The notes beneath the pieces were generated by a model, which saw only the letters and a program-made list of their open reading frames with translations, was not told the DNA's origin and did no database searches. Positions 23,819-32,741 of a stretch of DNA of 54,047 nt are shown piece after piece. The DNA comes from Lachnospiraceae bacterium (lineage in GTDB: Bacteria; Bacillota; Clostridia; Lachnospirales; Lachnospiraceae). The DNA lies in the NCBI GenBank assembly GCA_024682115.1, contig JAIKZO010000051.1, positions 1 through 54,047 on the forward strand, written 5' to 3'. A program made the translations under genes and the position numbers. The stretch's first letter is position 1. The number at the start of each line of letters is the position of its first letter.

Positions 23819-25249
23819 TTAATCCATAAAACATATTTTTTCAATGCAACTTTCAAGCACGGATTCATACTGAGCTCTGCTGCTTTCCGGAACGATCGTC
23901 ACCACGCAGAGATTGGCGGCGAGATCCCTGTCCGGAGAAAACACCGGAGTCAGATAATCTCTCTCCCAGTATTTGAATCCGAAAGAATCGTCATCAAAAT
24001 CGGCAAACATCGCATAGTCCGTACTGTATGCATACTGTTCGTTTACAAAGGTCCTGCTGTCGGCATTTATCACGATACGGTCGAAATCCATCAATCCGCC
24101 TTTGGCCTGCTCGGAAAAATAATCTATCGTGTCGGATAAGCGGACATCACCGGAAACAAGTCCTTCCACATCGAGCTTGTCGTTACAGTCGATCATTATA
24201 TATGCTCCGTTATCATCACCCCAGATAGTCTTTTCGTCATCCAGAGGTTTGAACCTGTCTGCGGGAACCGGCATCTTGATACCCAGTTCTGCAAACTCGA
24301 TATATCCGTCATAGTTGACATCGTTCAAAGGATAATTTCCGGCAACCTTGATCGCATCGGATGCATTTTCGTCATGAACCGCATCTCTTAAGTCCGTAAC
24401 TTCATTTTCCTTGTCCGCCAGACCTAAGACCTTGACATTGACAAGTACAACTTTTCCGTCACCGTTAAGCTCGGTCCAGACATGTGATGCCATGGCATAC
24501 TCGTCTTTTCCGTCAGCTATTATTCCGTTGCATGAATATTCATAATACTTCGTGCCGGAATCCGAAAGATCACAAAGCTTTTCATCACTTAAAAAACCCT
24601 GATCCCTGAAGTCTTCATATACTGAATTTATCATTGAAGCATTTGATCCGGGTAAAAGCTGCAATTGCGGAAGACTGACATCCAGCGCAGTCAGTTTAAC
24701 TATCATGGCGGGGATCTTTTTTCCGGAAGGCTGGAATTCGATAGAAAGAATATCACCCTCCATCTCTTCGGTCACTTCCGAATAAAGGTTTCCGGGATAC
24801 TTTATCGCTACATCAAATCCGTTCTCTCCGGATGTATATTCCTCATCGAATACCAGGTCGGAATAATCGATCTTCGGACGTGATTTTGCGACCAGTATTC
24901 CGATGACCACACAAAGAACAACGACAAGCACAGCTCCGATGACCACGAACTTACCGTACCTTTTGGCAGTTGTCTTGGCACCCGTTATCTTACGGTTTAT
25001 TTCCTGTTGCTTTGCCTGCTGGGCAGCTTCCTGGGCCGCTTCCTCAACAGCTTTTTTCTGCTCTTCGAGTTCCCTCTTGCGATCAGCTACTTCCTGTTCT
25101 ATCCTGCGGACTTCGGCTTCTTCGGCATCTCTTCTTGCCTGTTCCTCCTCAGCCTTTTTCCTGGCAGCTTCCTCAGCCACTTTCTTCTTCTGGGAAGAAA
25201 CAAAAAGCGCTGCGGTCTCTTCGTTTTTGTTGATGTTCTCTTCGCTCAT
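23819..25249 (-). CDS. Coiled-coil single-TM protein with extracytoplasmic domain, paralogue B
   Basis: 476 residues. Same plan as paralogue A: LFVSSQKKK (15-23), charged coil (24-90), membrane helix (101-121), then an outer domain starting PKIDYSDLVFDEEY with IKYPGNLYSEVTEE, matching PKFDYS and YPDELYPDVSE of paralogue A. Near the C-terminus it has YWERDYLTPVF, matching YWERTYVFD. It lies 24 bases upstream of paralogue A and 40 bases downstream of a lipoprotein gene, all on the minus strand. Function unknown; conservation of the short LFVS.Q element before the coil suggests a docking motif for a cytoplasmic partner. Confidence 0.75.
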   Translation of the reverse strand: MSEENINKNEETAALFVSSQKKKVAEEAARKKAEEEQARRDAEEAEVRRIEQEVADRKRELEEQKKAVEEAAQEAAQQAKQQEINRKITGAKTTAKRYGKFVVIGAVLVVVLCVVIGILVAKSRPKIDYSDLVFDEEYTSGENGFDVAIKYPGNLYSEVTEEMEGDILSIEFQPSGKKIPAMIVKLTALDVSLPQLQLLPGSNASMINSVYEDFRDQGFLSDEKLCDLSDSGTKYYEYSCNGIIADGKDEYAMASHVWTELNGDGKVVLVNVKVLGLADKENEVTDLRDAVHDENASDAIKVAGNYPLNDVNYDGYIEFAELGIKMPVPADRFKPLDDEKTIWGDDNGAYIMIDCNDKLDVEGLVSGDVRLSDTIDYFSEQAKGGLMDFDRIVINADSRTFVNEQYAYSTDYAMFADFDDDSFGFKYWERDYLTPVFSPDRDLAANLCVVTIVPESSRAQYESVLESCIEKICFMD

Positions 25250-25289
25250 AAAAAATTGCCCCCTTCAGGTATTTTCCCTAAGTCTCTTA

Positions 25290-26498
25290 TCAGTACGGCT
25301 GTGATGCGCCCTGTTCGAAACTACCGTATCCGTTTTCGTATTTATAGCTGACCTCGTAAAGGCCGTCATATGCGACACGTGTCATCGGGCCGTAAGGCTC
25401 AATAAAATCATTGATATGCTTGTAATATTCTTCTTCGTCAACATCCTTACCGTTCACCGAATACTTGGCATCTTCGTCCATGCTCGTTGCTTCGGCGCTG
25501 AATACCTCATCGAGCTTTCCGTCTTTTATCTCGGAGAATGTATCTCTCATTCCCGCAGCGGCACCGCTCACATGGATAAGGTTCTTTCCCTCCGCATAAT
25601 CAAGATTGCCGCCGTCAACGCCTGCGATCACACTTGCGAGCAGAACGGCTTCATTATTGCTGACAGTAAAAATGTATGCGTTTTCATGATCGAAAGATCC
25701 GGTGGAATCGCTTGCGATAAGCTCGGGAACATCATCTTCATCGATGTATGCGATCGTGTACTGATCGATCAGTCCCTCGCCCTCAAGCTCTTCTATCTTA
25801 TTAAAGTAGATATCTTCGTATTCGTCACCCGCTTCATCGGACAATTCAGCGAAGGTCGAAAGATCGATAAGCTCCAGGCTGTCAAGCTCGCTCTCATAGA
25901 AATCGGCATTCTCCTCATAAAAATCCAAAGGACATCCGTAAGAGTAATAATATACAAAGAAATCCGTGAGTACTATAACGCCGACACTCTGTCTGCTGTC
26001 TTCGTTCGAACCGGTCTCCCAGTAAACCCTGTATGTGGGATAGGTTAACGCCGCCGAAAGTGTCTCATCTGCTTTTACTTCGGTGACAGTGGCTTCACCG
26101 TCTTCGAGAATGTCGATAAAATCAGTTACATAATCTTCGGGCTTTTGTCCGTCGCCCACCGTTTCGGCAAAACTCATGTTGGATATCACGGTAAGACCGT
26201 CTTCCGTCATATCCTCATACATATATGTTCCGTCTTCATTATTGACCAGGTAGATATTGGTAAGTCCGGTATAGGAAGGACCTTTAAGTGCCATTTCATT
26301 CATCACCGGCTCTTTGTCCGGATCGTCTTCCTCGATAAGATCACCCAGTCCGTCGTTGGGATCATCCTCATCCACGGTTTCTGTCACTTCGGTTTCGGCC
26401 ACTTCAGGTTCGGCAGATTCGCTTCCGCATCCGTATAAACATGAGATAGAAAGTGTAAGACTTAAAAGAATTGCTGTTTTTCCGATAAGTTTTTTCAT
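25290..26498 (-). CDS. Secreted lipoprotein of unknown function
   Basis: 402 residues from ATG 26498, preceded by AAAGGGG and followed by a lipoprotein signal ending LYGC (Cys24). An acidic linker (Glu/Thr/Val/Asp-rich, about 27-60) leads to a first domain with VYWETGSNEDSRQSVGVIV and FVYYYSYGCPLDFYEENADF, then a second domain with YIDEDDVPELIASD, a Ca-binding-like Asp-rich turn. This two-part plan is seen in uncharacterised clostridial lipoproteins. It is the promoter-proximal gene of the cluster with the two coiled-coil proteins and may be their outer-surface partner. An upstream in-frame extension to 26543 lacks a ribosome site. Confidence 0.75.
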   Translation of the reverse strand: MKKLIGKTAILLSLTLSISCLYGCGSESAEPEVAETEVTETVDEDDPNDGLGDLIEEDDPDKEPVMNEMALKGPSYTGLTNIYLVNNEDGTYMYEDMTEDGLTVISNMSFAETVGDGQKPEDYVTDFIDILEDGEATVTEVKADETLSAALTYPTYRVYWETGSNEDSRQSVGVIVLTDFFVYYYSYGCPLDFYEENADFYESELDSLELIDLSTFAELSDEAGDEYEDIYFNKIEELEGEGLIDQYTIAYIDEDDVPELIASDSTGSFDHENAYIFTVSNNEAVLLASVIAGVDGGNLDYAEGKNLIHVSGAAAGMRDTFSEIKDGKLDEVFSAEATSMDEDAKYSVNGKDVDEEEYYKHINDFIEPYGPMTRVAYDGLYEVSYKYENGYGSFEQGASQPY

Positions 26499-26546
26499 AT
26501 TTTCCCCTTTAAACAAATTATTTTTTGTAAAAACAATTACCACATA

Positions 26547-26574
26547 ATTCTATCCAAAGCACGGGAAAAGTCAA
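26547..26574 (-). promoter_or_regulatory. Promoter of the lipoprotein/coiled-coil cluster
   Basis: On the minus strand TTGACT (26569-26574), 16-base spacer, TAGAAT (26547-26552), about 50 bases upstream of the lipoprotein start. Confidence 0.6.
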
Positions 26575-26630
26575 GCAATAACAGAGTCTTCAGATCACGG
26601 CGAGAATCCGGGACCTGAGCATGACTCTTT

Positions 26631-28286
26631 TTATTTTGCGGTTATGAGCTTCCCGGCCCAGTCGATCGCATCATCGATATGCGGTCTGAAATTATCCGCA
26701 CCGACTTTATCGACGAATCCGTCTTTCTGCATCGTATGCATAGGCTGTTCGTTAACATGCGAAAAAACAAGATGTATCCCGCGGTCCTTGCAACGCTCAT
26801 AGAACTGTTCAAGCGAGTGCATGGCCGTGGCATCAAGCGCAGGAACACCCCTCATCCTTATAATGATGACCTGTGTTTCGTCCCTGAAATTCATCGTGTC
26901 TATCTGTCCCGAACTTCCGAAGAACATGGGACCGTAGATCTCGTATACCCTTACCTGTGGCGGCAGGGGCTTGAGCGAAGGACCGTCCGGATCTTCATCG
27001 GGATCATAGTATTTCCAGCCCACAACTCCCGACTCGTCGCTCATCCTCTTTATAAAGAGCAGTACCGCAAAGAGCATTCCGATCTCGATAGCGATAACAA
27101 GATCAAAGATAACGGTAAGTGCAAAGGTCGTAATAAGGACAACGATATCGCTCTTGGGCGCGGTCTTGCAAAGATGTATGAACGTACGGTACTGACACAT
27201 GTTATATGCGACCATGAAAAGTATCGCTGCGATAGTAGGCATCGGTATGAGCGCGGCATAGGGCATCAGCACAACGAGCACGAGGATAAGGACTATCGAA
27301 TGTACCATTCCGGCTACCGGTGTCCTTCCTCCGTTCTTTATGTTTGCCGCGGTCCTTGCGATCGCTCCCGTGGCGGGTATGCCTCCGAACATCGCAGATC
27401 CGATGTTACCGAGTCCCTGAGCTATGAGTTCCATATTTGAACGGTGATGGGAATTGATCATACTGTCGGCCACAACGCATGATAAAAGCGATTCGATCGC
27501 AGCAAGTATCGCGATCGTAAATCCGTCGGGCAGAGCCGCACTTAATGAAGCCATTGAAAAGTGGAGTTTATGAAGAACGGGGAGTCTGTTGCTAATCTCA
27601 TACAGATCCTCGATCGTATTTACGGGAAGATTTCCCAGTTTGACTATGAGGATCCCGGCTATGACCGCGATCAGCGATCCCGGTATCTTATCGGTAATCT
27701 TCGGCCATACGATGAGTATCGCAAGGCAGATTGCACCTACAAGTATCGAATATGGATTTACGGTGGAGATGTTTGATACGATGGCCTTTACCTTGTCGGC
27801 CGTTTCTATCGTCACGGTCCCTTCGGGATAGGAAAGACCGAGGAAGTCCTTGACCTGGCCTATCGCGATCGTCACCGCGATACCGGCCGTAAAGCCTGTC
27901 GTTATGGTATAAGGAATGAACTTGATAAGGCCGCCGAGCCTTAAAAGTCCCATTATCACAAGTATCACTCCGGCAACGATGGTGGCCATCATCATGCCTT
28001 CCATTCCGTTACGCGCTATGATACCCGCTACTATGGTTGCAAAAGCAGCCGTAGGTCCCGCGATCTGAACTCTGCTCCCTCCGAAGAAAGCGATTATGAA
28101 TCCCGCCACTATCGCGGTATAAAGGCCTTCTTCCGGTCCAACGCCCGAAGCAAGAGCCAGGGCTATCGAAAGCGGAAGTGCTATTATAGCGACTATCACA
28201 CCCGAGATCACATCGGTCCCGAACTGCTTAAAGCTGTAGTGTTTAAGGTTACTGAAAAGCATCGGCTTAAGTTTATCTTTATTCAT
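26631..28286 (-). CDS. SulP-family anion transporter with STAS domain
   Basis: About 551 residues: a SulP membrane domain (residues 10-420, with VAIIALPLSIALALASGVGPE and GSRVQIAGPTAAFATIV at the anion site) and a cytoplasmic STAS domain (about 440-550, VIIIRMRGVPALDATAMHSLEQF). It imports sulfate, bicarbonate or another anion; the substrate cannot be told from the sequence. The start is taken as ATG 28286 because GGGAG sits six bases before it; ATG 28292 directly abuts the ribosome site. A minus-strand TTGACA (28352-28357) with a weak -10 17 bases on is the likely promoter. Confidence 0.9.
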   Translation of the reverse strand: MNKDKLKPMLFSNLKHYSFKQFGTDVISGVIVAIIALPLSIALALASGVGPEEGLYTAIVAGFIIAFFGGSRVQIAGPTAAFATIVAGIIARNGMEGMMMATIVAGVILVIMGLLRLGGLIKFIPYTITTGFTAGIAVTIAIGQVKDFLGLSYPEGTVTIETADKVKAIVSNISTVNPYSILVGAICLAILIVWPKITDKIPGSLIAVIAGILIVKLGNLPVNTIEDLYEISNRLPVLHKLHFSMASLSAALPDGFTIAILAAIESLLSCVVADSMINSHHRSNMELIAQGLGNIGSAMFGGIPATGAIARTAANIKNGGRTPVAGMVHSIVLILVLVVLMPYAALIPMPTIAAILFMVAYNMCQYRTFIHLCKTAPKSDIVVLITTFALTVIFDLVIAIEIGMLFAVLLFIKRMSDESGVVGWKYYDPDEDPDGPSLKPLPPQVRVYEIYGPMFFGSSGQIDTMNFRDETQVIIIRMRGVPALDATAMHSLEQFYERCKDRGIHLVFSHVNEQPMHTMQKDGFVDKVGADNFRPHIDDAIDWAGKLITAK

Positions 28287-28384
28287 GGTCATCTCCCGAA
28301 AGAATGATTATCTTATTTCCGAATTGTAACCTTATATCCTTTTATTTGGTTTGTCAATTATTTCTTATATTTATGTCTCGAATT

Positions 28385-29212
28385 TCATTTATCCGCCGGC
28401 TGTTCATACGTCAGGCAGAAATCAAGTACCCTGTCATAAAAATCCTTGGCTTCCTCAAACAGGCTGTGTCCGAGCCCTTTATAGATATAAAGCGTATTAT
28501 TCGGGATAGCCTTTTCAAACTCATAGGGTGCATCATTTCCTACGGTATTGTCATCGTCGCCGGAAATGATGAGCGTCGGGCAGAATATCTTCGAAAGCTC
28601 GTCCCTTGCATCAAATCCGAGGATCGCATTTGCATTCCTAAGGAATCTGGTATAGTCTTTGGGTTTTGTGAATCTGGCCATGACCGGAAAGATCTTCCTG
28701 TTCTTTTCAAGGTATTTGTCGGAATACATCTTCTCCGCGGTATCGACCATAAGGGACAGATGATCGCCCTTTTCTGCCATGTCAATCCATGAAGATACCG
28801 CACCGGTCGCCACATCATTTGCATATGGCGCCGTAACGACAAGGATAAGCGCTTCTATCATTTCGGGATAGTCGATCGCGATATACTGTGATACCATACC
28901 GCCCTGGGAAACTCCCATGAGGATAGCTTTTTCGATGCCGATCTTTTTCATCGCTTCCGCCTGGTCGCGCGCCATATCCCTTATCGAATAACCCTCGGGC
29001 ATTTCGTTTTTGCGGCTGAACATATAGACCGTGAAATCATTCAGGAACTTTTTGTATGGATGATAAAGCAGCATGGCTTTTCCCTTTACCGTAGCAAGTC
29101 CGTCGGAAAGACCCGGAAGGATCACGAGCGGCCTGCTGCCGCTTCCGAATGATGCATAATACATTTCGGTATTGCCGATCTTTACACTGTTGTTTTTTAT
29201 GTTTTTACTCAT
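28385..29212 (-). CDS. Alpha/beta hydrolase
   Basis: 275 residues of the single-domain alpha/beta-hydrolase fold. The nucleophile elbow is GVSQGG, the acid lies in the strand LIISGDDDN, and the catalytic His is in GLGHSLFEE near the C-terminus. It is soluble. It lies 68 bases downstream of a TetR regulator and is probably co-transcribed and controlled by it. The substrate is unknown; esterases of this type next to TetR often process xenobiotic or acyl esters. Confidence 0.88.
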   Translation of the reverse strand: MSKNIKNNSVKIGNTEMYYASFGSGSRPLVILPGLSDGLATVKGKAMLLYHPYKKFLNDFTVYMFSRKNEMPEGYSIRDMARDQAEAMKKIGIEKAILMGVSQGGMVSQYIAIDYPEMIEALILVVTAPYANDVATGAVSSWIDMAEKGDHLSLMVDTAEKMYSDKYLEKNRKIFPVMARFTKPKDYTRFLRNANAILGFDARDELSKIFCPTLIISGDDDNTVGNDAPYEFEKAIPNNTLYIYKGLGHSLFEEAKDFYDRVLDFCLTYEQPADK

Positions 29213-29280
29213 ATGATCTCCTTTTCCTGCCGCATCCGCAGCGATGGTAAAATCAGGAACTTCCGTCTTCCGGGATGATA

Positions 29281-29898
29281 TCAGGAATCCCCGGTCTGAA
29301 GTATGATATCAAGATAAGTCGAAAGTCCTGTCACGTATTTCTTTTCAAGTTTCCTAAGCGGTGTTTTGTCAGGATCGTTTTCCTTAAGGAACTTTTCGTT
29401 ATAGCCTTTTAGAACCCATTGAAGAGCATCCGACATTTCATTTGTCCCGGCTTTGCCGTTAAACTTTGCGTCCTTTATCAGTTCTTCGTATATCCCGCTG
29501 CTCTTTTCCCCGTATCTTTCGATCGTTTTTTTGTATATATCTCCTCTTTCAGAAGCCATCCCGATCATGAAACGACCCTTTACCGGATTTTCCATGTACC
29601 AGGAGATCTCCCTGAGGGAATATTCTATGATGCGTTCCTTAATATTCTTCGGAAGCTTTCCGATATCCGGTTTCATATCTTCCGCCATTTCTTTGGCGAC
29701 GGTATCGATAAGATAAAAATACAGATCTTCCTTATTCTCGAAATACTGAAAGAGGCTTCCCTTGCTTATACCGCATTCCTTTACGATGCGGTTGGTCGAG
29801 CTTATCTCATAACCGTATGCTGCGAATTCATTGAGCGCAGCTTCGGTTATCTTTTCTTTCTTTGCTTCATCAAGTTCCAAAAATGTATTTTTCGGCAT
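29281..29898 (-). CDS. TetR-family regulator
   Basis: 205 residues from ATG 29898, which follows AAGGAG; the frame extends upstream to 29997 but that part spans the operators and promoter. The N-terminal helix-turn-helix is clear (AALNEFAAYGYEISSTNRIV, then GISKGSLFQYFENKEDLY, about residues 15-60). The C-terminal ligand domain resembles the YsiA/FadR-like or AcrR group. Two identical-type palindromes between promoter and start (29913-29926, 29947-29960) are its probable operators, so it represses itself and the hydrolase gene downstream. Confidence 0.88.
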   Translation of the reverse strand: MPKNTFLELDEAKKEKITEAALNEFAAYGYEISSTNRIVKECGISKGSLFQYFENKEDLYFYLIDTVAKEMAEDMKPDIGKLPKNIKERIIEYSLREISWYMENPVKGRFMIGMASERGDIYKKTIERYGEKSSGIYEELIKDAKFNGKAGTNEMSDALQWVLKGYNEKFLKENDPDKTPLRKLEKKYVTGLSTYLDIILQTGDS

Positions 29899-29912
29899 GT
29901 TCTTCTCCTTTA

Positions 29913-29960
29913 TGACCACCTGGTCATCCCGAATGTCAAAAGATTGTGACCACCCGGTCA
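29913..29960. promoter_or_regulatory. Two TetR operators
   Basis: TGACCACCTGGTCA (29913-29926) and TGACCACCCGGTCA (29947-29960) differ in one base and are spaced 34 bases centre to centre. Both lie downstream of the -10, the second at about +1 to +15, so bound repressor would block transcription. Confidence 0.75.
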
Positions 29961-29968
29961 CTATCTTT

Positions 29969-29997
29969 AATATACATCCGAAAATATCTGTTGTCAA
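29969..29997 (-). promoter_or_regulatory. Promoter of the TetR/hydrolase operon
   Basis: On the minus strand TTGACA (29992-29997), 17-base spacer, TATATT (29969-29974). Confidence 0.75.
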
Positions 29998-30024
29998 CCC
30001 GTATTCCTATCCGGCCCCGGCTTT

Positions 30025-30711
30025 TTATTCCTTATATAAGAAACCCGCAAAAGGGAATTTATAGAGCATGACTTTGTTTCCGAAAAGTTCCGTCTCGGTT
30101 CCTTCGGCTTTTCCTTCAAGGATCTTGCCCGCCCCTTCGATGAGCTTTTCTACAAGATCGGGCTTTTGGGGAAAATCGCCGTGCATCGGATAGACCTCGT
30201 CATATCTTCCGTCATATTCCTTTAAATGCTCAAGGCTTTTGATGAACAACGGAAGATCTCTTTTTTCGCCGAACATGAAGATGTGGCTGTTCTGCACGCT
30301 GTCGCCGCTCACGAGGACACGGTTCTTTTCGTCAAGGAGCGCTATGCTGCCCGGAGTATGTCCCGGGATGTCTATCACAAGGAGAGTTCTTTCTCCGAGA
30401 TCTATTACATCGCCTTCCCTTACAGGAATGAAATCCCCTTTGCCGTTATGCTCACGATAGTTTTCTTCTTCTGCAGGACTCATGTAAACGGTATCAAAAG
30501 ATCCGTTCCCCGAGATATGATCTGGATCCGCATGCGTGTTTACTAGAACGAGCGGAAGTGATGTGACGGTCTTTACTATCTCCATTGCATCGGGCGTATT
30601 CATTCCGGTGTCTATGACCGCGGCCTTTTCCTTTCCGCAAAAAACATAAAACCTTACTCCGCCGTCTTCTATGCGGTATGTTGTTTCATTTATCTTAATG
30701 ACTTCAGCCAA
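30025..30711 (-). CDS. Metallo-beta-lactamase-fold hydrolase
   Basis: 228 residues with the five MBL motifs. The first reads THADPDH (His60, Asp62, Asp64, His65), so the second His of the usual HxHxDH is an Asp. GHTPGS holds the next metal His, SGDSV the bridging Asp and YPMHGDF the last His. Members hydrolyse thioesters, lactones or similar; the His-to-Asp change may alter metal use. The start is TTG 30711 behind AAAAGGAGGG. It is downstream of the GGDEF gene and its terminator. Confidence 0.88.
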   Translation of the reverse strand: MAEVIKINETTYRIEDGGVRFYVFCGKEKAAVIDTGMNTPDAMEIVKTVTSLPLVLVNTHADPDHISGNGSFDTVYMSPAEEENYREHNGKGDFIPVREGDVIDLGERTLLVIDIPGHTPGSIALLDEKNRVLVSGDSVQNSHIFMFGEKRDLPLFIKSLEHLKEYDGRYDEVYPMHGDFPQKPDLVEKLIEGAGKILEGKAEGTETELFGNKVMLYKFPFAGFLYKE

Positions 30712-30726
30712 TTAAACCCTCCTTTT

Positions 30727-30770
30727 ACAAAAACGACCCGAGTCCGGTTTTTACGCCTTTCTCCGGTCGT
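30727..30770 (-). terminator. Terminator overlapping the end of the GGDEF gene
   Basis: ACGACC (30733-30738) pairs with GGTCGT (30765-30770), with an inner GAG/CTC; GTTTTTG follows on the minus strand. The stop codon at 30751 lies in the loop. Confidence 0.6.
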
Positions 30771-32652
30771 TCTTCATGTGCATCTCTTTTTTGATCTCGT
30801 ACATCTGCTTGTCGGCTTCTATTATATAATCCTCAAGGGTTGCCGACGGGCGATTGACCGGATCCGTCACGACATAACCGATGCTGACCGAGATCTCGTA
30901 AGGAACCGTCTTTTCCTTGTTCTTCTCGTCAAGGTATTTAAGGATCCGCTCCTTAAGATAGGGAGCTTCCTTCTCATCACAGATTGGAGAGATCAGAAGG
31001 AACTCGTCTCCTCCGAACCTTACCGCGATCGAATCATCGGGAATATTCTCCTTGATCGCCGCAACTACAGTCCTTATCGCATTGTCTCCGTGAAGATGTC
31101 CGAACTGGTCGTTGATCTTCTTCATGTAGTTGATATCAACGAACATTACCATCACGCCGGATCCGTTATGAAGGCTGAACTCATACAAAGGAAGGGCTTT
31201 ATTCTCATAGCCGAATCTGTTATAGAGACCTGTCATCTGGTCGCGGTCGGAAAGCGCTTTAAGCCTTAAGTTCGTGCGCATAAGCCTTATCGACTGCTGG
31301 AGCTTTTCCATATAGGGATACAGCATGTTTTCGCTGAATATATAAGGGAAACCGGTCACTACAACATAACCGTAATTGAATTCAAAATGATGCATCGGCA
31401 GGAAAAAGATCACTTTCTGCTCTCCCGGAACCTTGGTATATCCCGGAACGATCTTGTGCGGGTTCACTTCAAGGCCGTTAACGATCTGTCCGTTAACCAG
31501 AGAGACCAAAGGCTCGATCCCCGCTTTTTTGCCTCTTTCCCACAGTTCTTTTTCACTCAGCATGATATCACGGAAGAAGTCTTCGTTGACGCATATGTGG
31601 AAGCCTTCTCCTTCGAACTGGTGATTACGTTCAAAATGTTCGCAAAGCGTCTGTTTGATCGCATTGTAATTGGGCATGTCGGCAAGCCACTGCCTTATGA
31701 CTCTCTCGTTCTGCTCGAGAAGCTTAGCGTTCATGTCCCTCCTGAACGAATCCCGGCAGTACTGTATGCGCATGCTGTCATAATCCTTATCGCCCTTACA
31801 TCTGCAGCTGTTTCCGCACGCAAAATGCGAATGCACGACTTCCCTTACGATATCTTCCCTGCCGCGGATCCTGTCAAAGATCAGATCGCATGCTTTATAT
31901 CCTATTTCCCTGTAGTTCTGGTCTACAGAAGAAAGGGCGGGGTAAAAGAATTTTCCTTCCCTGCAGTTATCAAATCCGGTAACCATGACATCATCCGGAA
32001 CCAGGTATCCCCTGTCGGCAAGCTGGGTGGCACAGGCCATCGCCATGATATCGTTCGCGCATATGAACACATCCGGAAGACCTCTTTTTGAATCTATGAC
32101 TCTGTCCGTGACCTCCGCGGTATATCTGTTGGACCATCTGCCGTATCCGTAATCCTCATCGGTAAAAGAAAGACCGTTTTCCTCGAACACTTCGCGTGTA
32201 ACCCTGAGCCTTGCGATACTGTCAACATGATCGTCCGTGCCTCCGATGAAAAAAGCACGTTTAACATTATGTACCTTAATAAGATGAGTAACGAGTTCCC
32301 TCATCCCTTCATCGTTGCTCACGCATACGGAATCAGCCCCTTCAAGCTCCATACCGATGCTGACAACTGGGATGTTTTTTTCTCTTGCCCTTTGGCACAG
32401 CGAAACCGCCGTATTGACCGAATTAAGTGCGGTGGAAAAGACTATGATCCCGTCATAATCTTCGGGATCCATGAGTTCATAGATATTAAGCTCGCCCTGC
32501 ATGAGCGCCGACTGCTCACTGTACGAGGCAAAGCTCAGAAAGACAAAAATGTCGAAATCTTCTTTTTGTGCGTATTCTTTTATTCCTTCAAGCGCATCAT
32601 AAAGGGAATCGTAATTCCATCCGTTCGCGCATATGGCTACCTTCTTCTTCAT
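30751..32652 (-). CDS. LacI-like sugar sensor fused to a GGDEF (diguanylate cyclase) domain
   Basis: 633 residues. Residues 1-290 form a periplasmic-binding-protein fold like the ligand domain of LacI/PurR regulators (AICANGWNYDSLYDALEGI start; DDVMVTGFDN and FYPALSSVDQNYREIG late), but there is neither a helix-turn-helix nor a signal peptide. A Cys cluster ACGNSCRC (about 278-285) follows, then a linker domain (300-460) and GGDEF (about 465-633; RFGGDEF near 549). The RxxD inhibitory site is not present at its usual place. It should be a cytoplasmic cyclase that makes c-di-GMP in response to a bound small molecule, probably a sugar. No EAL partner is seen; an HD-GYP gene lies at 44-46 kb. 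Confidence 0.88.
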   Translation of the reverse strand: MKKKVAICANGWNYDSLYDALEGIKEYAQKEDFDIFVFLSFASYSEQSALMQGELNIYELMDPEDYDGIIVFSTALNSVNTAVSLCQRAREKNIPVVSIGMELEGADSVCVSNDEGMRELVTHLIKVHNVKRAFFIGGTDDHVDSIARLRVTREVFEENGLSFTDEDYGYGRWSNRYTAEVTDRVIDSKRGLPDVFICANDIMAMACATQLADRGYLVPDDVMVTGFDNCREGKFFYPALSSVDQNYREIGYKACDLIFDRIRGREDIVREVVHSHFACGNSCRCKGDKDYDSMRIQYCRDSFRRDMNAKLLEQNERVIRQWLADMPNYNAIKQTLCEHFERNHQFEGEGFHICVNEDFFRDIMLSEKELWERGKKAGIEPLVSLVNGQIVNGLEVNPHKIVPGYTKVPGEQKVIFFLPMHHFEFNYGYVVVTGFPYIFSENMLYPYMEKLQQSIRLMRTNLRLKALSDRDQMTGLYNRFGYENKALPLYEFSLHNGSGVMVMFVDINYMKKINDQFGHLHGDNAIRTVVAAIKENIPDDSIAVRFGGDEFLLISPICDEKEAPYLKERILKYLDEKNKEKTVPYEISVSIGYVVTDPVNRPSATLEDYIIEADKQMYEIKKEMHMKNDRRKA

Positions 32653-32741
32653 GCCCCTATTCCCCAGGTCTGATAAAACAAACCAATAAATATCATACCA
32701 TGAAATGCGCCGGTATCGAAACCCGTTTATGTAAAATAACG

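Noticed and set aside
23370-23822. Ser/Ala/Phe-rich plus-strand frames opposite the coiled-coil genes
   Set aside because: Low-complexity reverse translation of the Glu/Lys/Ala coil; no ribosome site.
26580-26625. AGAGTC...GACTCTTTTTATTTT as a plus-strand terminator
   Set aside because: Stem is only six pairs with a 36-base loop and no plus-strand gene ends there.
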